Shown here piece after piece: positions 10,598 to 18,683 of a stretch of 35,718 nucleotides of DNA. Every line of letters begins with the position of its first letter. Positions within the stretch are counted from its first letter, which is position 1. Where the stretch lies: positions 1 through 35,718 of the forward strand of contig CAKTSK010000021.1 of the NCBI GenBank assembly GCA_934597725.1, in the 5' to 3' direction. Below the pieces are notes generated by a model. It searched no databases and was not told the origin of the DNA. It saw only the letters and a list, made by a program, of their open reading frames with translations. The DNA comes from an uncultured Eubacteriales bacterium. GTDB lineage: Bacteria; Bacillota; Clostridia; Oscillospirales; Oscillospiraceae. The position numbers and the translations under genes were made by a program.

Positions 10598-12526
10598 ATG
10601 CACAACACACCACCCCACACCGACCCGCACCGACCCCTGCGCGACCGCCTGGAACGCTTCCGGGAAACGCAGCAGGAGAACAGTGTCAAGCACCCGCTGC
10701 GCGCCAGCCTCCCCTTCCTCTGTACGGCGGGGATCGTCATGGCCAGCGTCGCCACCGCCCTGTCCTGCACCCTGTGCTATCAGGTGGAATCCCAGGGCCA
10801 GTCTCTGGCCTTTTTCCGGGAGGAGGCCGTCTACACTCAGGCCGTCTCCCAGGCAGAGACCCGGGCCTCGGCCATCCTGCAAACGCCGTACACCCTGCCC
10901 CAGGACCTGAACGTCCACACCACCCTGGCCCCCAAGGAGGCCGTGACCTCCCTCACCGGCGTCACCGGCTCCCTCATGGAGAGCATCCCGGAGCTGGCCC
11001 ACCTGTACACCCTGTCGGTCAACGGCGTCCGGGTGGGGGCGGCGGACAGCGCCGAGGTCATCACCCAGGCCCTGAACCTGGTCAAGGAGACCTACACCAC
11101 CCCGGAGACCCGCTCTCTGCACATCGACAGCCAGGTGGACATCTGCTATGAATACCTGGCCGCCGGGACCCCCACCGCCACCGCCGAGGAGCTGGCCGCC
11201 GCCCTGCTGGCCCCCAGCCCCCGCACCTTCCCCTACACCGTCCAGCCCGGGGACACCCTGGAGTCGGTGACCGCCTGCTTCTCCATGACCGAGGAACGCT
11301 TCCGGGCGCTGAACCCGGACCTGACCCTCACCCCGGAGGCCCCGCTGGCCACCAGCCCCCTGGACGAGACAACCGGCCAGGAGGACCAAACGCCCCCCGC
11401 CCTTCCCGCCGCCCCGGACACCGGCGCCGTGGACCCGGACGCTGCCGGCAGTGCCGAAGCCGCCGCCGACCCGGCTGCGGAACAGCCCCAGCCGGCCAAA
11501 ACCGCCGAAGAGGGGGCCGTGGACCTGGAAGCCCTGCTGGGCGACCAGCTGCGCACCCCCCTGCCCGAGGGGACGGCCATCACCATCGAGCAAAACTGCC
11601 CCCTGCTGGAGGTCTCCACCGTGGAGGAGATGACCCTGACCCGGGACGTGCTGCCTCCCCTGGAGACCCAGGAGGATGCCACCATGTTCCTGGGCCAGCA
11701 GCGGGTGGTCCAGGAGGGGCAGGCCGGCCAGACGGAGGTCCTGTCCCGGGTGGTCAAGCGCTGCGGCGTGCCCGTGGCCAGCAACGACCTGAGCGCCGTG
11801 CTGCTCTCGGAGCCCACCGCCCTCATCGTGGGCACAGGCACCAAGACCCTGCCGGAGCTGCCCGACGGCTGCCTTTTCCTCTGGCCTGTCCAGGGGCCTA
11901 TTACCTCGGACTTTGGCTACCGGTTCATCTTCGGGGAGACCAACTTCCACCGGGGCGTTGACATCGCCGCCCCCCAGGGCACCGCCATCAACGCCGGCGC
12001 CGACGGCGTGGTGGTCTTTTCCGGGGAGCGGGGGACCTATGGCAATCTGGTCATCCTCTCCCACGAGAACAGCTTCCTGACCTATTACGCCCACTGCTCC
12101 AAGCTGCTGGTCCAGCCGGGAGACATCGTCACCCAGGGCCAGCCCATTGCCGCCGTCGGCTCCACCGGCCGGTCCACCGGCCCCCACTGTCACTTCGAGG
12201 TGCGGTATCAGAACGAACCCATTGATCCCCTCCTCTACCTGCCCGGGGAGAACAATGCCCCCGCCCGCAGCGAGGTCCCCGAGGAGGAGGAAGAAGAGAA
12301 GCCCACCGACGAGGAGACCACCCCGCCCGAGACGGAGACCCCGACGCCCCCGTCCGAGCCCCCGGCGGTCCCCCAGAAGCCCGTCCAGCCGCAGCCTCCG
12401 GCAGAGCCCACGCCCCCGGCAGACCCGGTGGTCCCCGAGGACCCCGTGCCGCCAGCCACCGGCGAGGACCCCGACGCCGAGGAACAGTCCGCCGCGCCGG
12501 ACGCCCCGGACCAGGGCACGACATAA
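10598..12526 (+). CDS. Membrane-anchored M23 metallopeptidase with LysM and G5 domains
   Basis: 642-residue putative peptidoglycan DD-endopeptidase. A short cytoplasmic N-terminus is followed by one membrane segment at about residues 35-60. Residues about 210-245 are a LysM peptidoglycan-binding domain (YTVQPGDTLESV). A G5-type domain lies at about 345-395 (LPPLETQEDATMFLGQQRVV). The M23 domain at about 430-545 has zinc ligands in HRGVD and HCHFEV, and ITSDFGYRF before them. The last 85 residues are a proline/glutamate-rich low-complexity tail, probably a wall-spanning or disordered extension. ATG at 10598 has AAAGGAGG 8 bases upstream. The architecture matches wall hydrolases of vegetative cells or the SpoIIQ-like sporulation class; its convergent neighbour is spoIIP, but no gene-specific role can be assigned. 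Confidence 0.88.
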   Translation: MHNTPPHTDPHRPLRDRLERFRETQQENSVKHPLRASLPFLCTAGIVMASVATALSCTLCYQVESQGQSLAFFREEAVYTQAVSQAETRASAILQTPYTLPQDLNVHTTLAPKEAVTSLTGVTGSLMESIPELAHLYTLSVNGVRVGAADSAEVITQALNLVKETYTTPETRSLHIDSQVDICYEYLAAGTPTATAEELAAALLAPSPRTFPYTVQPGDTLESVTACFSMTEERFRALNPDLTLTPEAPLATSPLDETTGQEDQTPPALPAAPDTGAVDPDAAGSAEAAADPAAEQPQPAKTAEEGAVDLEALLGDQLRTPLPEGTAITIEQNCPLLEVSTVEEMTLTRDVLPPLETQEDATMFLGQQRVVQEGQAGQTEVLSRVVKRCGVPVASNDLSAVLLSEPTALIVGTGTKTLPELPDGCLFLWPVQGPITSDFGYRFIFGETNFHRGVDIAAPQGTAINAGADGVVVFSGERGTYGNLVILSHENSFLTYYAHCSKLLVQPGDIVTQGQPIAAVGSTGRSTGPHCHFEVRYQNEPIDPLLYLPGENNAPARSEVPEEEEEEKPTDEETTPPETETPTPPSEPPAVPQKPVQPQPPAEPTPPADPVVPEDPVPPATGEDPDAEEQSAAPDAPDQGTT

Positions 12527-12533
12527 CCAAAAA

Positions 12534-12560
12534 AGGACCGAACCCGGCGGGTTCGGTCCT
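12534..12560. terminator. Bidirectional terminator between M23 gene and spoIIP
   Basis: 12-bp perfect stem AGGACCGAACCC (12534-12545) / GGGTTCGGTCCT (12549-12560) with a GGC loop. Six A precede it, giving the minus strand a T tract; the plus side is CTTTCTTCTC. Confidence 0.88.
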
Positions 12561-12575
12561 CTTTCTTCTCTCCGG

Positions 12576-13664
12576 TCACCCTGCCGTCCGCTCCAGCAGG
12601 ACCTTGGCCGCCGACCGGGCAAAGAGCCGCGCGCCAGCCAGGGCCTCCTCCAGGGTGTTGCCGTGGCTGCCCACCTCCACCAGCAGAGAGCCTTTGGTCA
12701 GCTGCTGGTTGAACCGGGCCGTGCGCAGGGCGATGGGCCGGGCCAGCCCGGGCCAGAGGGAGTTCATCTGCTGCTGGATCTCCATGGCCAGGGCCAGGTG
12801 TTCCGTCCAGTCGGGGAAGTAGGCCCCGGCATCGTCGGTCCCCACCAGGAGCATGACCTGGGCGGTCTTGACCCCGTCGATCTGGAGCACCGGCTTGTAG
12901 ATCGTGCCGTCGCTGCCCACCAGAGCATCCCGGTGAACGTCCAGCACCATCTGAATGGTGGGGTGCTGGGCCAGCTGGGCCTCCACCCCCGCCCGGGCGT
13001 TGCTGTAGGCGTCGTTGTAGGAGGGATAATCATACAGCGTCCGGTCGTGGATCACCTGCAGCCCCATCTCCCCAAAGATCCGCGCGATCTCCTCCCCCAC
13101 CCGGATGATATTATAGGCGGGGTCGGTGGTCCGGGCCACGCCCGTCTCCGTGTACGGCTCGTCACCCTGGCGGGCGTAGGACTCGGTGCTGTGGGTGTGC
13201 ATGATAAGCACCTGGGGGCCGGCGGCTGCCGGCTGAAAGGCCAGGCTGCTGCCGGCCTGGGCCACGGCGTTCAGGTCCACGGTCTTGTCCGTGCGGTTGA
13301 ACAGAGAGATCCCCCGGCCGCTGACATGGTCCGTGCCGCTGCCGGCCAGGGTCTTTTCCTGGATCTTGTCCGGGGTCACGGCTTCCAGCTCCGGCTCCGG
13401 TTCCGCTTCGGTGGGCGCAGCCGGCGTTTCTCCCGCCGCCGCCGCCCACTGGGCCAGCAGGGCCGACTCCCCCAGCAGCAACCGCTGGAAAAAGGGGACC
13501 GGCCCCTCCCCTTCCGCCGGCTTAGTGCTCGTCCCCCAGGCCGCGACCGGCCAGTCCGGCAGGGGCGGCAGCCCCGCGCTGCCCACCGCCAGCACCAGTC
13601 CGCCGGAGGCCATCAGCCCGGCCAGGGTCCGGCGCAGCCGCCCCCTTCCCGTTCCTCGTTTCAT
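12576..13664 (-). CDS. spoIIP: Stage II sporulation protein P (peptidoglycan amidase)
   Basis: 362-residue SpoIIP, an N-acetylmuramoyl-L-alanine amidase/endopeptidase of the DMP complex (SpoIID, M, P) that digests septal peptidoglycan during engulfment. An N-terminal hydrophobic anchor (LAGLMASGGLVLAVGSAG) is followed by a variable low-complexity stretch to about residue 130. The amidase domain begins with PQVLIMHTHSTESY, containing the metal-binding histidine, then NIIRVGEEIARIF, VLDVHRDA and LLVEVGSHGNTLEEA, all SpoIIP hallmarks. ATG at 13664 lies 6 bases from GGAGGAGG; an earlier ATG directly abuts the ribosome binding site. Its presence shows that the organism or its ancestor forms endospores. 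Confidence 0.93.
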   Translation of the reverse strand: MKRGTGRGRLRRTLAGLMASGGLVLAVGSAGLPPLPDWPVAAWGTSTKPAEGEGPVPFFQRLLLGESALLAQWAAAAGETPAAPTEAEPEPELEAVTPDKIQEKTLAGSGTDHVSGRGISLFNRTDKTVDLNAVAQAGSSLAFQPAAAGPQVLIMHTHSTESYARQGDEPYTETGVARTTDPAYNIIRVGEEIARIFGEMGLQVIHDRTLYDYPSYNDAYSNARAGVEAQLAQHPTIQMVLDVHRDALVGSDGTIYKPVLQIDGVKTAQVMLLVGTDDAGAYFPDWTEHLALAMEIQQQMNSLWPGLARPIALRTARFNQQLTKGSLLVEVGSHGNTLEEALAGARLFARSAAKVLLERTAG

Positions 13665-13689
13665 TGGCATCCTCCTCCCGTGTGCCAAT

Positions 13690-13697
13690 ACTCTATG
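13690..13697 (-). promoter_or_regulatory. Sigma-E-like -10 for spoIIP
   Basis: Minus strand CATAGAGT resembles the sigma-E -10 consensus CATACANT, 25 bases before the spoIIP start. In Bacillus spoIIP is a sigma-E gene. No clear -35 is seen, so this is tentative. Confidence 0.3.
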
Positions 13698-13707
13698 TCG
13701 CCCGGGC

Positions 13708-13725
13708 GGCTGGTTAGAACCAGCC
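13708..13725. promoter_or_regulatory. Palindrome between spoIIP and yihY-like gene
   Basis: GGCTGGTT-AG-AACCAGCC is a perfect 8+8 palindrome in the divergent intergenic region. It could be an operator or a transcript hairpin; no known regulator site is recognised. Confidence 0.35.
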
Positions 13726-13771
13726 TGTCCCCATTCCCCCGCCTGTCCAGGCAAAAAAGGAGGCAACCACC

Positions 13772-14626
13772 GTGAAAAAGCTCTGGAACACGCCCCCCGC
13801 CCTCTTTCTCCGGGAGGGGCTGCTGCTCTACTTCAGCCGCCGGGTCCCCCAGGCCGCGGCCTGTCTGGCCTACTTCATGCTGCTGACGGTCTTTCCCATG
13901 CTCATCTGCGTCTCGTACATCCTGGGTCTGGTGAACATCGACGTAGCCGGCCTGCTCTCCCAGCTGCAAAACATCCTCCCCTCGGCGGCCCTGGACGTGC
14001 TGGGCGGCTACCTGGGCTACATCTCCATGCGCCAAAGCCCGGGGCTGTTCCTGGCCGGGCTGGCGGGGTGCTGGTTCTCCGCTGCCGCCGCCTTCCGCAC
14101 CATCACCCGGGTGATGATCGACATGTACGACGCCATCTCCCAGTCCATGGTCCGGGGCCTGCTGGTGAGCATCCTGCTCCCCTTCGCCCTGCTGCTGACG
14201 GTGGACCTGTCGGTGATGGTGGTGGTCACCGGCCAGCGGACCCTGGACGCCATCATCCGGCGCTTCCCCTTCTGGCGGGGGGTGGCGGGGGTGTGGGCCT
14301 GGACCCGCTACCTGCTGCTGTTCTGCCTATTCTCCCTGTTCATCCTGGCGGTGCTGAATCTGGCCGCCCCCCTGGGCACGCCCCGGATGCCCCTGCTGGT
14401 CAGCAGCCTGGTCTCCTCCCTGGCCCTGGTGGTGGCCTCGGCGGTCTTTTCCTGGTTCATCGGCCTCTCCTCCCGCTACTCGGTGGTCTACGGCTCCCTG
14501 GTGTCCCTGATCATCCTCCTGCTGTGGCTGTATCTGTGCGGCCAGATCCTCTTCATCGGCATCGTCTTTACCAGCGTCTGGTACAAACACTGGCGGCATC
14601 GGGGGGGCGGAAGAGGGCCTTCGTGA
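13772..14626 (+). CDS. YihY/BrkB family inner membrane protein
   Basis: 284-residue integral membrane protein of the YihY/virulence factor BrkB family (once misnamed ribonuclease BN). About six hydrophobic segments are visible, including AACLAYFMLLTVFPMLICVSY near the N-terminus, shown here only as the typical start pattern. The C-terminal half has the family signature YSVVYGSLVSLIILLLWLY. Function is not established; transport or envelope roles are proposed. GTG start at 13772 is preceded by AAGGAGG at 6 bases. It ends just before the strong promoter that drives gdpP, so it is a separate unit. Confidence 0.82.
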   Translation: MKKLWNTPPALFLREGLLLYFSRRVPQAAACLAYFMLLTVFPMLICVSYILGLVNIDVAGLLSQLQNILPSAALDVLGGYLGYISMRQSPGLFLAGLAGCWFSAAAAFRTITRVMIDMYDAISQSMVRGLLVSILLPFALLLTVDLSVMVVVTGQRTLDAIIRRFPFWRGVAGVWAWTRYLLLFCLFSLFILAVLNLAAPLGTPRMPLLVSSLVSSLALVVASAVFSWFIGLSSRYSVVYGSLVSLIILLLWLYLCGQILFIGIVFTSVWYKHWRHRGGGRGPS

Positions 14627-14629
14627 CCC

Positions 14630-14658
14630 TTGTCACTGTCTGGCCTTTGTGCTATAAT
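14630..14658 (+). promoter_or_regulatory. Sigma-A promoter for gdpP-rplI-dnaB run
   Basis: TTGTCA (14630-14635), 17-base spacer, TATAAT (14653-14658). Predicted start near 14665 leaves a leader of about 98 bases before gdpP. Confidence 0.8.
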
Positions 14659-14762
14659 ATATCATTACTTGTGTGCCTCTGGAGCGCACCCATCTGCACA
14701 GCCCCGGCTGTGCCATCCCAACGATCACAGGGCAGGGTCTGCCTGCCCGGAGGGTACTGTCT

Positions 14763-16763
14763 ATGCGTCAGCAAACTTTTCAAAAGGCCCTCTCCCGCAT
14801 GACGGAGACGGGCTTCCGCCTGTTCTTTGTGGCCTGCCTGCTCTTTGCCGGGCTGACCGCTCTGTACAACGTCTGGCTGTGTCTGGCAGAGCTCATCCTG
14901 GTGCTCATCCTCTACCTGTACTTCCAGACGGGCATCGCCCACCGCCGCAAGGAAGTCATGGCCTACCTGGACCACATGACCAGCGGGGTGGACGTGGCCT
15001 CCCGCCGGACCATGATCTCCTCCCCCCTGCCCATCGCCATCTTCCGGCCGGACACCGACGACATCATCTGGAGCAACGAGCGCTTCCTCCACCTCACCGG
15101 CGACCCGGACCACCTGTTCGAGACCAAGCTCTCCGCCCTGGTCCCCGCCTTCCAGTCCCAGTGGCTGCTGGACGGCGACACCATCAGCCCCGAGCCGGTG
15201 GCCGTGGGCGACGGCCTGTATCTGGTCTTCGGCAACCTGGTCTGCACCGGCCGTGAGGACGACTTCCTGGCCACCACCTATTGGGTGGACGTGACCCGCT
15301 ATGCCCGGGTGGCCGAGAAGTTCGACGACACCCGCCCGGTGCTGGGCATCGTCCAGGTGGACAACTACGAGGACCTGAGCCGCGGCCTGGAGGAGGGCGA
15401 CCGCTCTGCCATCCGCACCGACATCAACCGCCGTCTGGCCGACTGGCTGGACCCCGCCCAGGGGATGCTGTGCCGGTATGACCGGGACCACTACCTGCTG
15501 CTGGTGGAGGCCGAGCAGTTCCGCATGTTCTGCCGGCGGAAGTTCTCCATCCTGGACGAGATCCGCCAGGTGCAAAGCCCCAACGGGGTGGCCGCCACCC
15601 TCTCTGTGGGCTTCGGCCGCAGCGGCAGCTCCCCCCGGGAGCTGTACCAGTTCGCCTCCCTGGCCCTGGACATGGCCCTCAGCCGGGGCGGCGACCAGGT
15701 GGTGGTGAAGGACGGGGCGGACTTCTCCTTCTACGGCGGCCGCTCCAAGGAGACCGAGCGGCGCACCAAGGTCAAGAGCCGGGTGGTGGCCTCCGCCTTC
15801 TCCGAGCTGCTGGCCAGCACCGATCAGGTCATCGTCATGGGCCACAAATACCCCGACCTGGACGTGCTGGGCGCCATGGCCGGCGTGTGCGCCATCGCCC
15901 GGAAAAAGGGCGTGGCCATCCGGGCCGTCCGCGCCCCCACCCCCTACCCCGCCGAGGCCCAGACCCGGCACCTGTCCGCCACGCCGGAATACCAGGGGAT
16001 CTTCGTCTCCTCCGACGAGGCCCTCCATCTGGCCGGCCCCAGCACCATCGTGGTGGTGGTGGACACCAACCGCCCCGAGCAGACCCAGGTCCCGGCCCTG
16101 CTCACCTCCGGCGCCCGCATCGTGGTCATCGACCACCACCGCCGGGCCGCCTCCTACATCGAAAAGCCCGCCCTGAGCTTCCACGACCCCTACGCCTCCT
16201 CCGCCAGCGAGCTGGTGGCGGAGCTGGTGCAGTATATCCTGGACAACGGCGACCTCACCCGCGCCGAGGCCGAGGCCATGCTGGCCGGGATCGTGCTGGA
16301 CACCAAGGGCTTCACCATGCGCACCGGCAGCCGGACCTTCGAGACCGCCGCCTTCCTGCGCAAAGCCGGGGCGGACACCGCCCAGGTGAACAAATTCTTC
16401 CAGAATGACCTGCGGGACACGGTGACCAAGTTCCACATCATCCAGGCCGCCAGCACCTACCACGGCTCCATGGCCATCGCCCTCACCGACCGGCCCGTGG
16501 GCCGGGCCATCGCCGGCCAGGCCGCCGACGAGCTGCTGAACATCGCCGGGGTGGAGGCCTCCTTCGTCCTCTTCCCCGAGGCCGGGCAGGCCTATCTCTC
16601 CGCCCGGTCCAACAGCAGCGTCAACGTCCAGGTCATCAGCGAGATGCTGGGCGGCGGCGGCAACGCCGCCACGGCCGGGGCCCAGTTCCCGGGCAAGACC
16701 CCGGAGCAGGTGCTGCCCTCCCTCAAGCAGGCCATCGACACCTATTTCGACGACGAGATCTAA
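14763..16763 (+). CDS. gdpP: Cyclic-di-AMP phosphodiesterase GdpP (DHH family, PAS and degenerate GGDEF)
   Basis: 666-residue membrane-bound enzyme that hydrolyses c-di-AMP to pApA, controlling potassium/osmolyte balance and wall homeostasis. Two membrane helices are at about 15-55. A PAS-like domain follows (PLPIAIFRPDTDDIIW), then a degenerate GGDEF domain (about 165-300) lacking the GGDEF motif. The DHH domain starts at about 340 with VMGHKYPDLDVLGAM and includes VVIDHHRRA. The DHHA1 part ends the protein with EMLGGGGNAATAGAQ. The length is close to the Bacillus protein. ATG at 14763 has GGAGGG upstream. The order gdpP-rplI-dnaB is conserved in Firmicutes. Confidence 0.93.
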   Translation: MRQQTFQKALSRMTETGFRLFFVACLLFAGLTALYNVWLCLAELILVLILYLYFQTGIAHRRKEVMAYLDHMTSGVDVASRRTMISSPLPIAIFRPDTDDIIWSNERFLHLTGDPDHLFETKLSALVPAFQSQWLLDGDTISPEPVAVGDGLYLVFGNLVCTGREDDFLATTYWVDVTRYARVAEKFDDTRPVLGIVQVDNYEDLSRGLEEGDRSAIRTDINRRLADWLDPAQGMLCRYDRDHYLLLVEAEQFRMFCRRKFSILDEIRQVQSPNGVAATLSVGFGRSGSSPRELYQFASLALDMALSRGGDQVVVKDGADFSFYGGRSKETERRTKVKSRVVASAFSELLASTDQVIVMGHKYPDLDVLGAMAGVCAIARKKGVAIRAVRAPTPYPAEAQTRHLSATPEYQGIFVSSDEALHLAGPSTIVVVVDTNRPEQTQVPALLTSGARIVVIDHHRRAASYIEKPALSFHDPYASSASELVAELVQYILDNGDLTRAEAEAMLAGIVLDTKGFTMRTGSRTFETAAFLRKAGADTAQVNKFFQNDLRDTVTKFHIIQAASTYHGSMAIALTDRPVGRAIAGQAADELLNIAGVEASFVLFPEAGQAYLSARSNSSVNVQVISEMLGGGGNAATAGAQFPGKTPEQVLPSLKQAIDTYFDDEI

Positions 16764-16819
16764 ATTCCTTCCGCGCCTGTTCCCAGGCAGAGACTACAAC
16801 AATTTGGAGGTATCTACCC

Positions 16820-17269
16820 ATGAAAGTGATCTTACAGCAGGACGTAAAGGGCCAGGGCAAGCGGGGCCAGCTGGTGAACGTCTCCGACGGCTACGCCCGC
16901 AACTTCCTCTTCCCCAAGAACCTGGCCGTGCCGGCCAACGCCGACAACATGAACAAGATGATCATGCAGGACAAGGCCAAAAAGGCCCAGATGGCCGCCG
17001 AAAAGGCCGAGGCCGAGGCCATCGCCGCCAAGCTCCAGGAGGTCATGGTGAAGATCCCCGCCAAGTCCGGCGCCGGCGGCCGCCTGTTCGGTTCTGTGAC
17101 CAGCAAGGAAATTTCCGAAGCCCTCCAGGCCCAGTTCGGCCTGACCGTGGCCAAGAGCAAGATCGTCCAGGACGAACCCATCAAGAGCTTCGGCACCTAT
17201 CAGCTCAAGTGCAAGCTGGGCTATGAGATCGTCGGCAAGCTCAACGTGACGGTCTTCGAAGAAACCTGA
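16820..17269 (+). CDS. rplI: 50S ribosomal protein L9
   Basis: 149 residues, normal for L9. The N-terminal 23S-rRNA-binding domain carries the signature VKGQGKRGQLVNVSDGYARN and NFLFPKNLAVPA. A long connecting helix (about 45-75, rich in A, E and K) leads to the C-terminal domain with GRLFGSVTSKEI. ATG at 16820 lies about 10 bases after GGAGG. It sits 56 bases downstream of gdpP and is followed by a GC-rich hairpin before dnaB. Confidence 0.97.
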   Translation: MKVILQQDVKGQGKRGQLVNVSDGYARNFLFPKNLAVPANADNMNKMIMQDKAKKAQMAAEKAEAEAIAAKLQEVMVKIPAKSGAGGRLFGSVTSKEISEALQAQFGLTVAKSKIVQDEPIKSFGTYQLKCKLGYEIVGKLNVTVFEET

Positions 17270-17277
17270 TCCCTCTC

Positions 17278-17303
17278 CCCGTCCGCCGGTCCCGGCGGAC
17301 GGG
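17278..17303 (+). terminator. Hairpin between rplI and dnaB
   Basis: 11-bp perfect stem CCCGTCCGCCG / CGGCGGACGGG with a GTCC loop, followed by CTATTCT. The T tract is weak, so it may only attenuate transcription or protect the rplI mRNA end. Confidence 0.45.
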
Positions 17304-17330
17304 CTATTCTGCAAGCAAGGCGGTGTATCC

Positions 17331-18683
17331 GTGGACGAATCCCTTCTTTTGCGCCAGATCCCCCACAGCGTCGAGGCCGAGCAGGCCGTGCTGGGGGCCA
17401 TGCTCATCGACGCCCGGTGTATCCCCGACGTGGTGGAGGCCCTGACGGGAGAGGACTTCTATCTGAAGGCCAACCGGGAGCTTTATGAGACCATCTACTC
17501 CATGTTCAACTTCTCGGCCACCATCGACCCGGTGACCGTGCTGGACCAGATGAAGCTGACCGGGGTATACGACGAGAACACCTCCCGCAGCTACCTGCTC
17601 CAGCTCATGGAGATCACCCCCACCGCCGCCAACGTGAAGGAGTACATCCGCATCGTCAAGGACAAGTCCCTGCTGCGGCGGATCTCCGAGACCGCCGGGG
17701 AGCTGACCGCCCTGGTGCAGAAGGAAGGGGAGACCGCCCAGACGGTGCTGGAGCTGGCCGAGCAGCGGATCTACGCCATCCGCCAGGGCCGCAGCGCCCA
17801 GGGGGTGGAACCCCTGTCTCAGGTCCTGGTGGACGTGTTCGACCGTCTGCAGGAGCTGGCCATGACCGGCGCCGAGGTGCCCGGCATGGCCACTGGCTTT
17901 CTGGACCTGGACCGGACCCTGACGGGCTTTCATCCGTCAGAGCTCATCCTCCTGGCCGCCCGACCGGGCATGGGCAAAACCTCCTTCGCCCTGAACGTAC
18001 TGCTGCACGCAGGAAAATTCTCCGGCAAGAGCGTGGTCTTCTTTTCCCTGGAAATGAGCCGGGAGCAGCTGGCCACGCGGCTGATTTCCAGCGAAGCCTT
18101 TCTGGACAACAAAAAGCTCCTCACCGGCAAGCTCACCCCCGACGACTGGGACAAGGTGACCCTGGCCTCTGCCGCCCTGGCCCACACGAAGATCTTCATT
18201 GACGACAACCCCTCCCTGTCCGTGGCGGACATGAACGCCAAGTGCCGCCGCATCGACGACCTGGGGCTGGTGGTCATCGACTATTTGCAGCTCATGCAGT
18301 CCTCCGGCAGCGCCACCCGCTACGCCGGGGAGAACCGCCAGCAGGTGGTGGCGGACATCAGCCGGGCTTTGAAGATCATGGCCAAGGAGCTCCACGTCCC
18401 CGTCCTGTGCCTGTCCCAGCTCTCCCGGGCCAACGAAAGCCGGGCCGACAAGCGCCCCATGCTCTCGGACCTGCGGGAATCCGGGGCCATCGAGCAGGAC
18501 GCCGACGTGGTCATGTTCCTGTATCGAGACGACTATTATAACAAGGACAGTGACAAGCGCAACCAGGCCGAGTGCATCATCGCCAAGAACCGCCGGGGGG
18601 AGACCACCACCATCCCCCTGCAATGGCTGCCCGAGTTCACTGCCTTCTCCTCGTTGGAGCGTAATTATGAAGAACCTGATTGA
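17331..18683 (+). CDS. dnaB: Replicative DNA helicase DnaB
   Basis: 450-residue hexameric helicase of the replication fork (called DnaC in Bacillus). The N-terminal domain begins with PHSVEAEQAVLGAML. The RecA-like domain has Walker A ARPGMGKT (210-217), SLEMSREQLATR, and Walker B LVVIDYLQLM, with LSQLSRANESR and LRESGAIEQDADVV as later motifs. The GTG at 17331 is preceded by a weak AAGGCGG; no better ATG exists before the conserved start. Its last 17 bases overlap tilS, suggesting translational coupling. Confidence 0.96.
   Translation: MDESLLLRQIPHSVEAEQAVLGAMLIDARCIPDVVEALTGEDFYLKANRELYETIYSMFNFSATIDPVTVLDQMKLTGVYDENTSRSYLLQLMEITPTAANVKEYIRIVKDKSLLRRISETAGELTALVQKEGETAQTVLELAEQRIYAIRQGRSAQGVEPLSQVLVDVFDRLQELAMTGAEVPGMATGFLDLDRTLTGFHPSELILLAARPGMGKTSFALNVLLHAGKFSGKSVVFFSLEMSREQLATRLISSEAFLDNKKLLTGKLTPDDWDKVTLASAALAHTKIFIDDNPSLSVADMNAKCRRIDDLGLVVIDYLQLMQSSGSATRYAGENRQQVVADISRALKIMAKELHVPVLCLSQLSRANESRADKRPMLSDLRESGAIEQDADVVMFLYRDDYYNKDSDKRNQAECIIAKNRRGETTTIPLQWLPEFTAFSSLERNYEEPD

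Noticed and set aside
9755..12622. 955-codon open frame antisense to pgeF and the M23 gene
   Set aside because: Same reason: compositionally a shadow, running across three features and a terminator.
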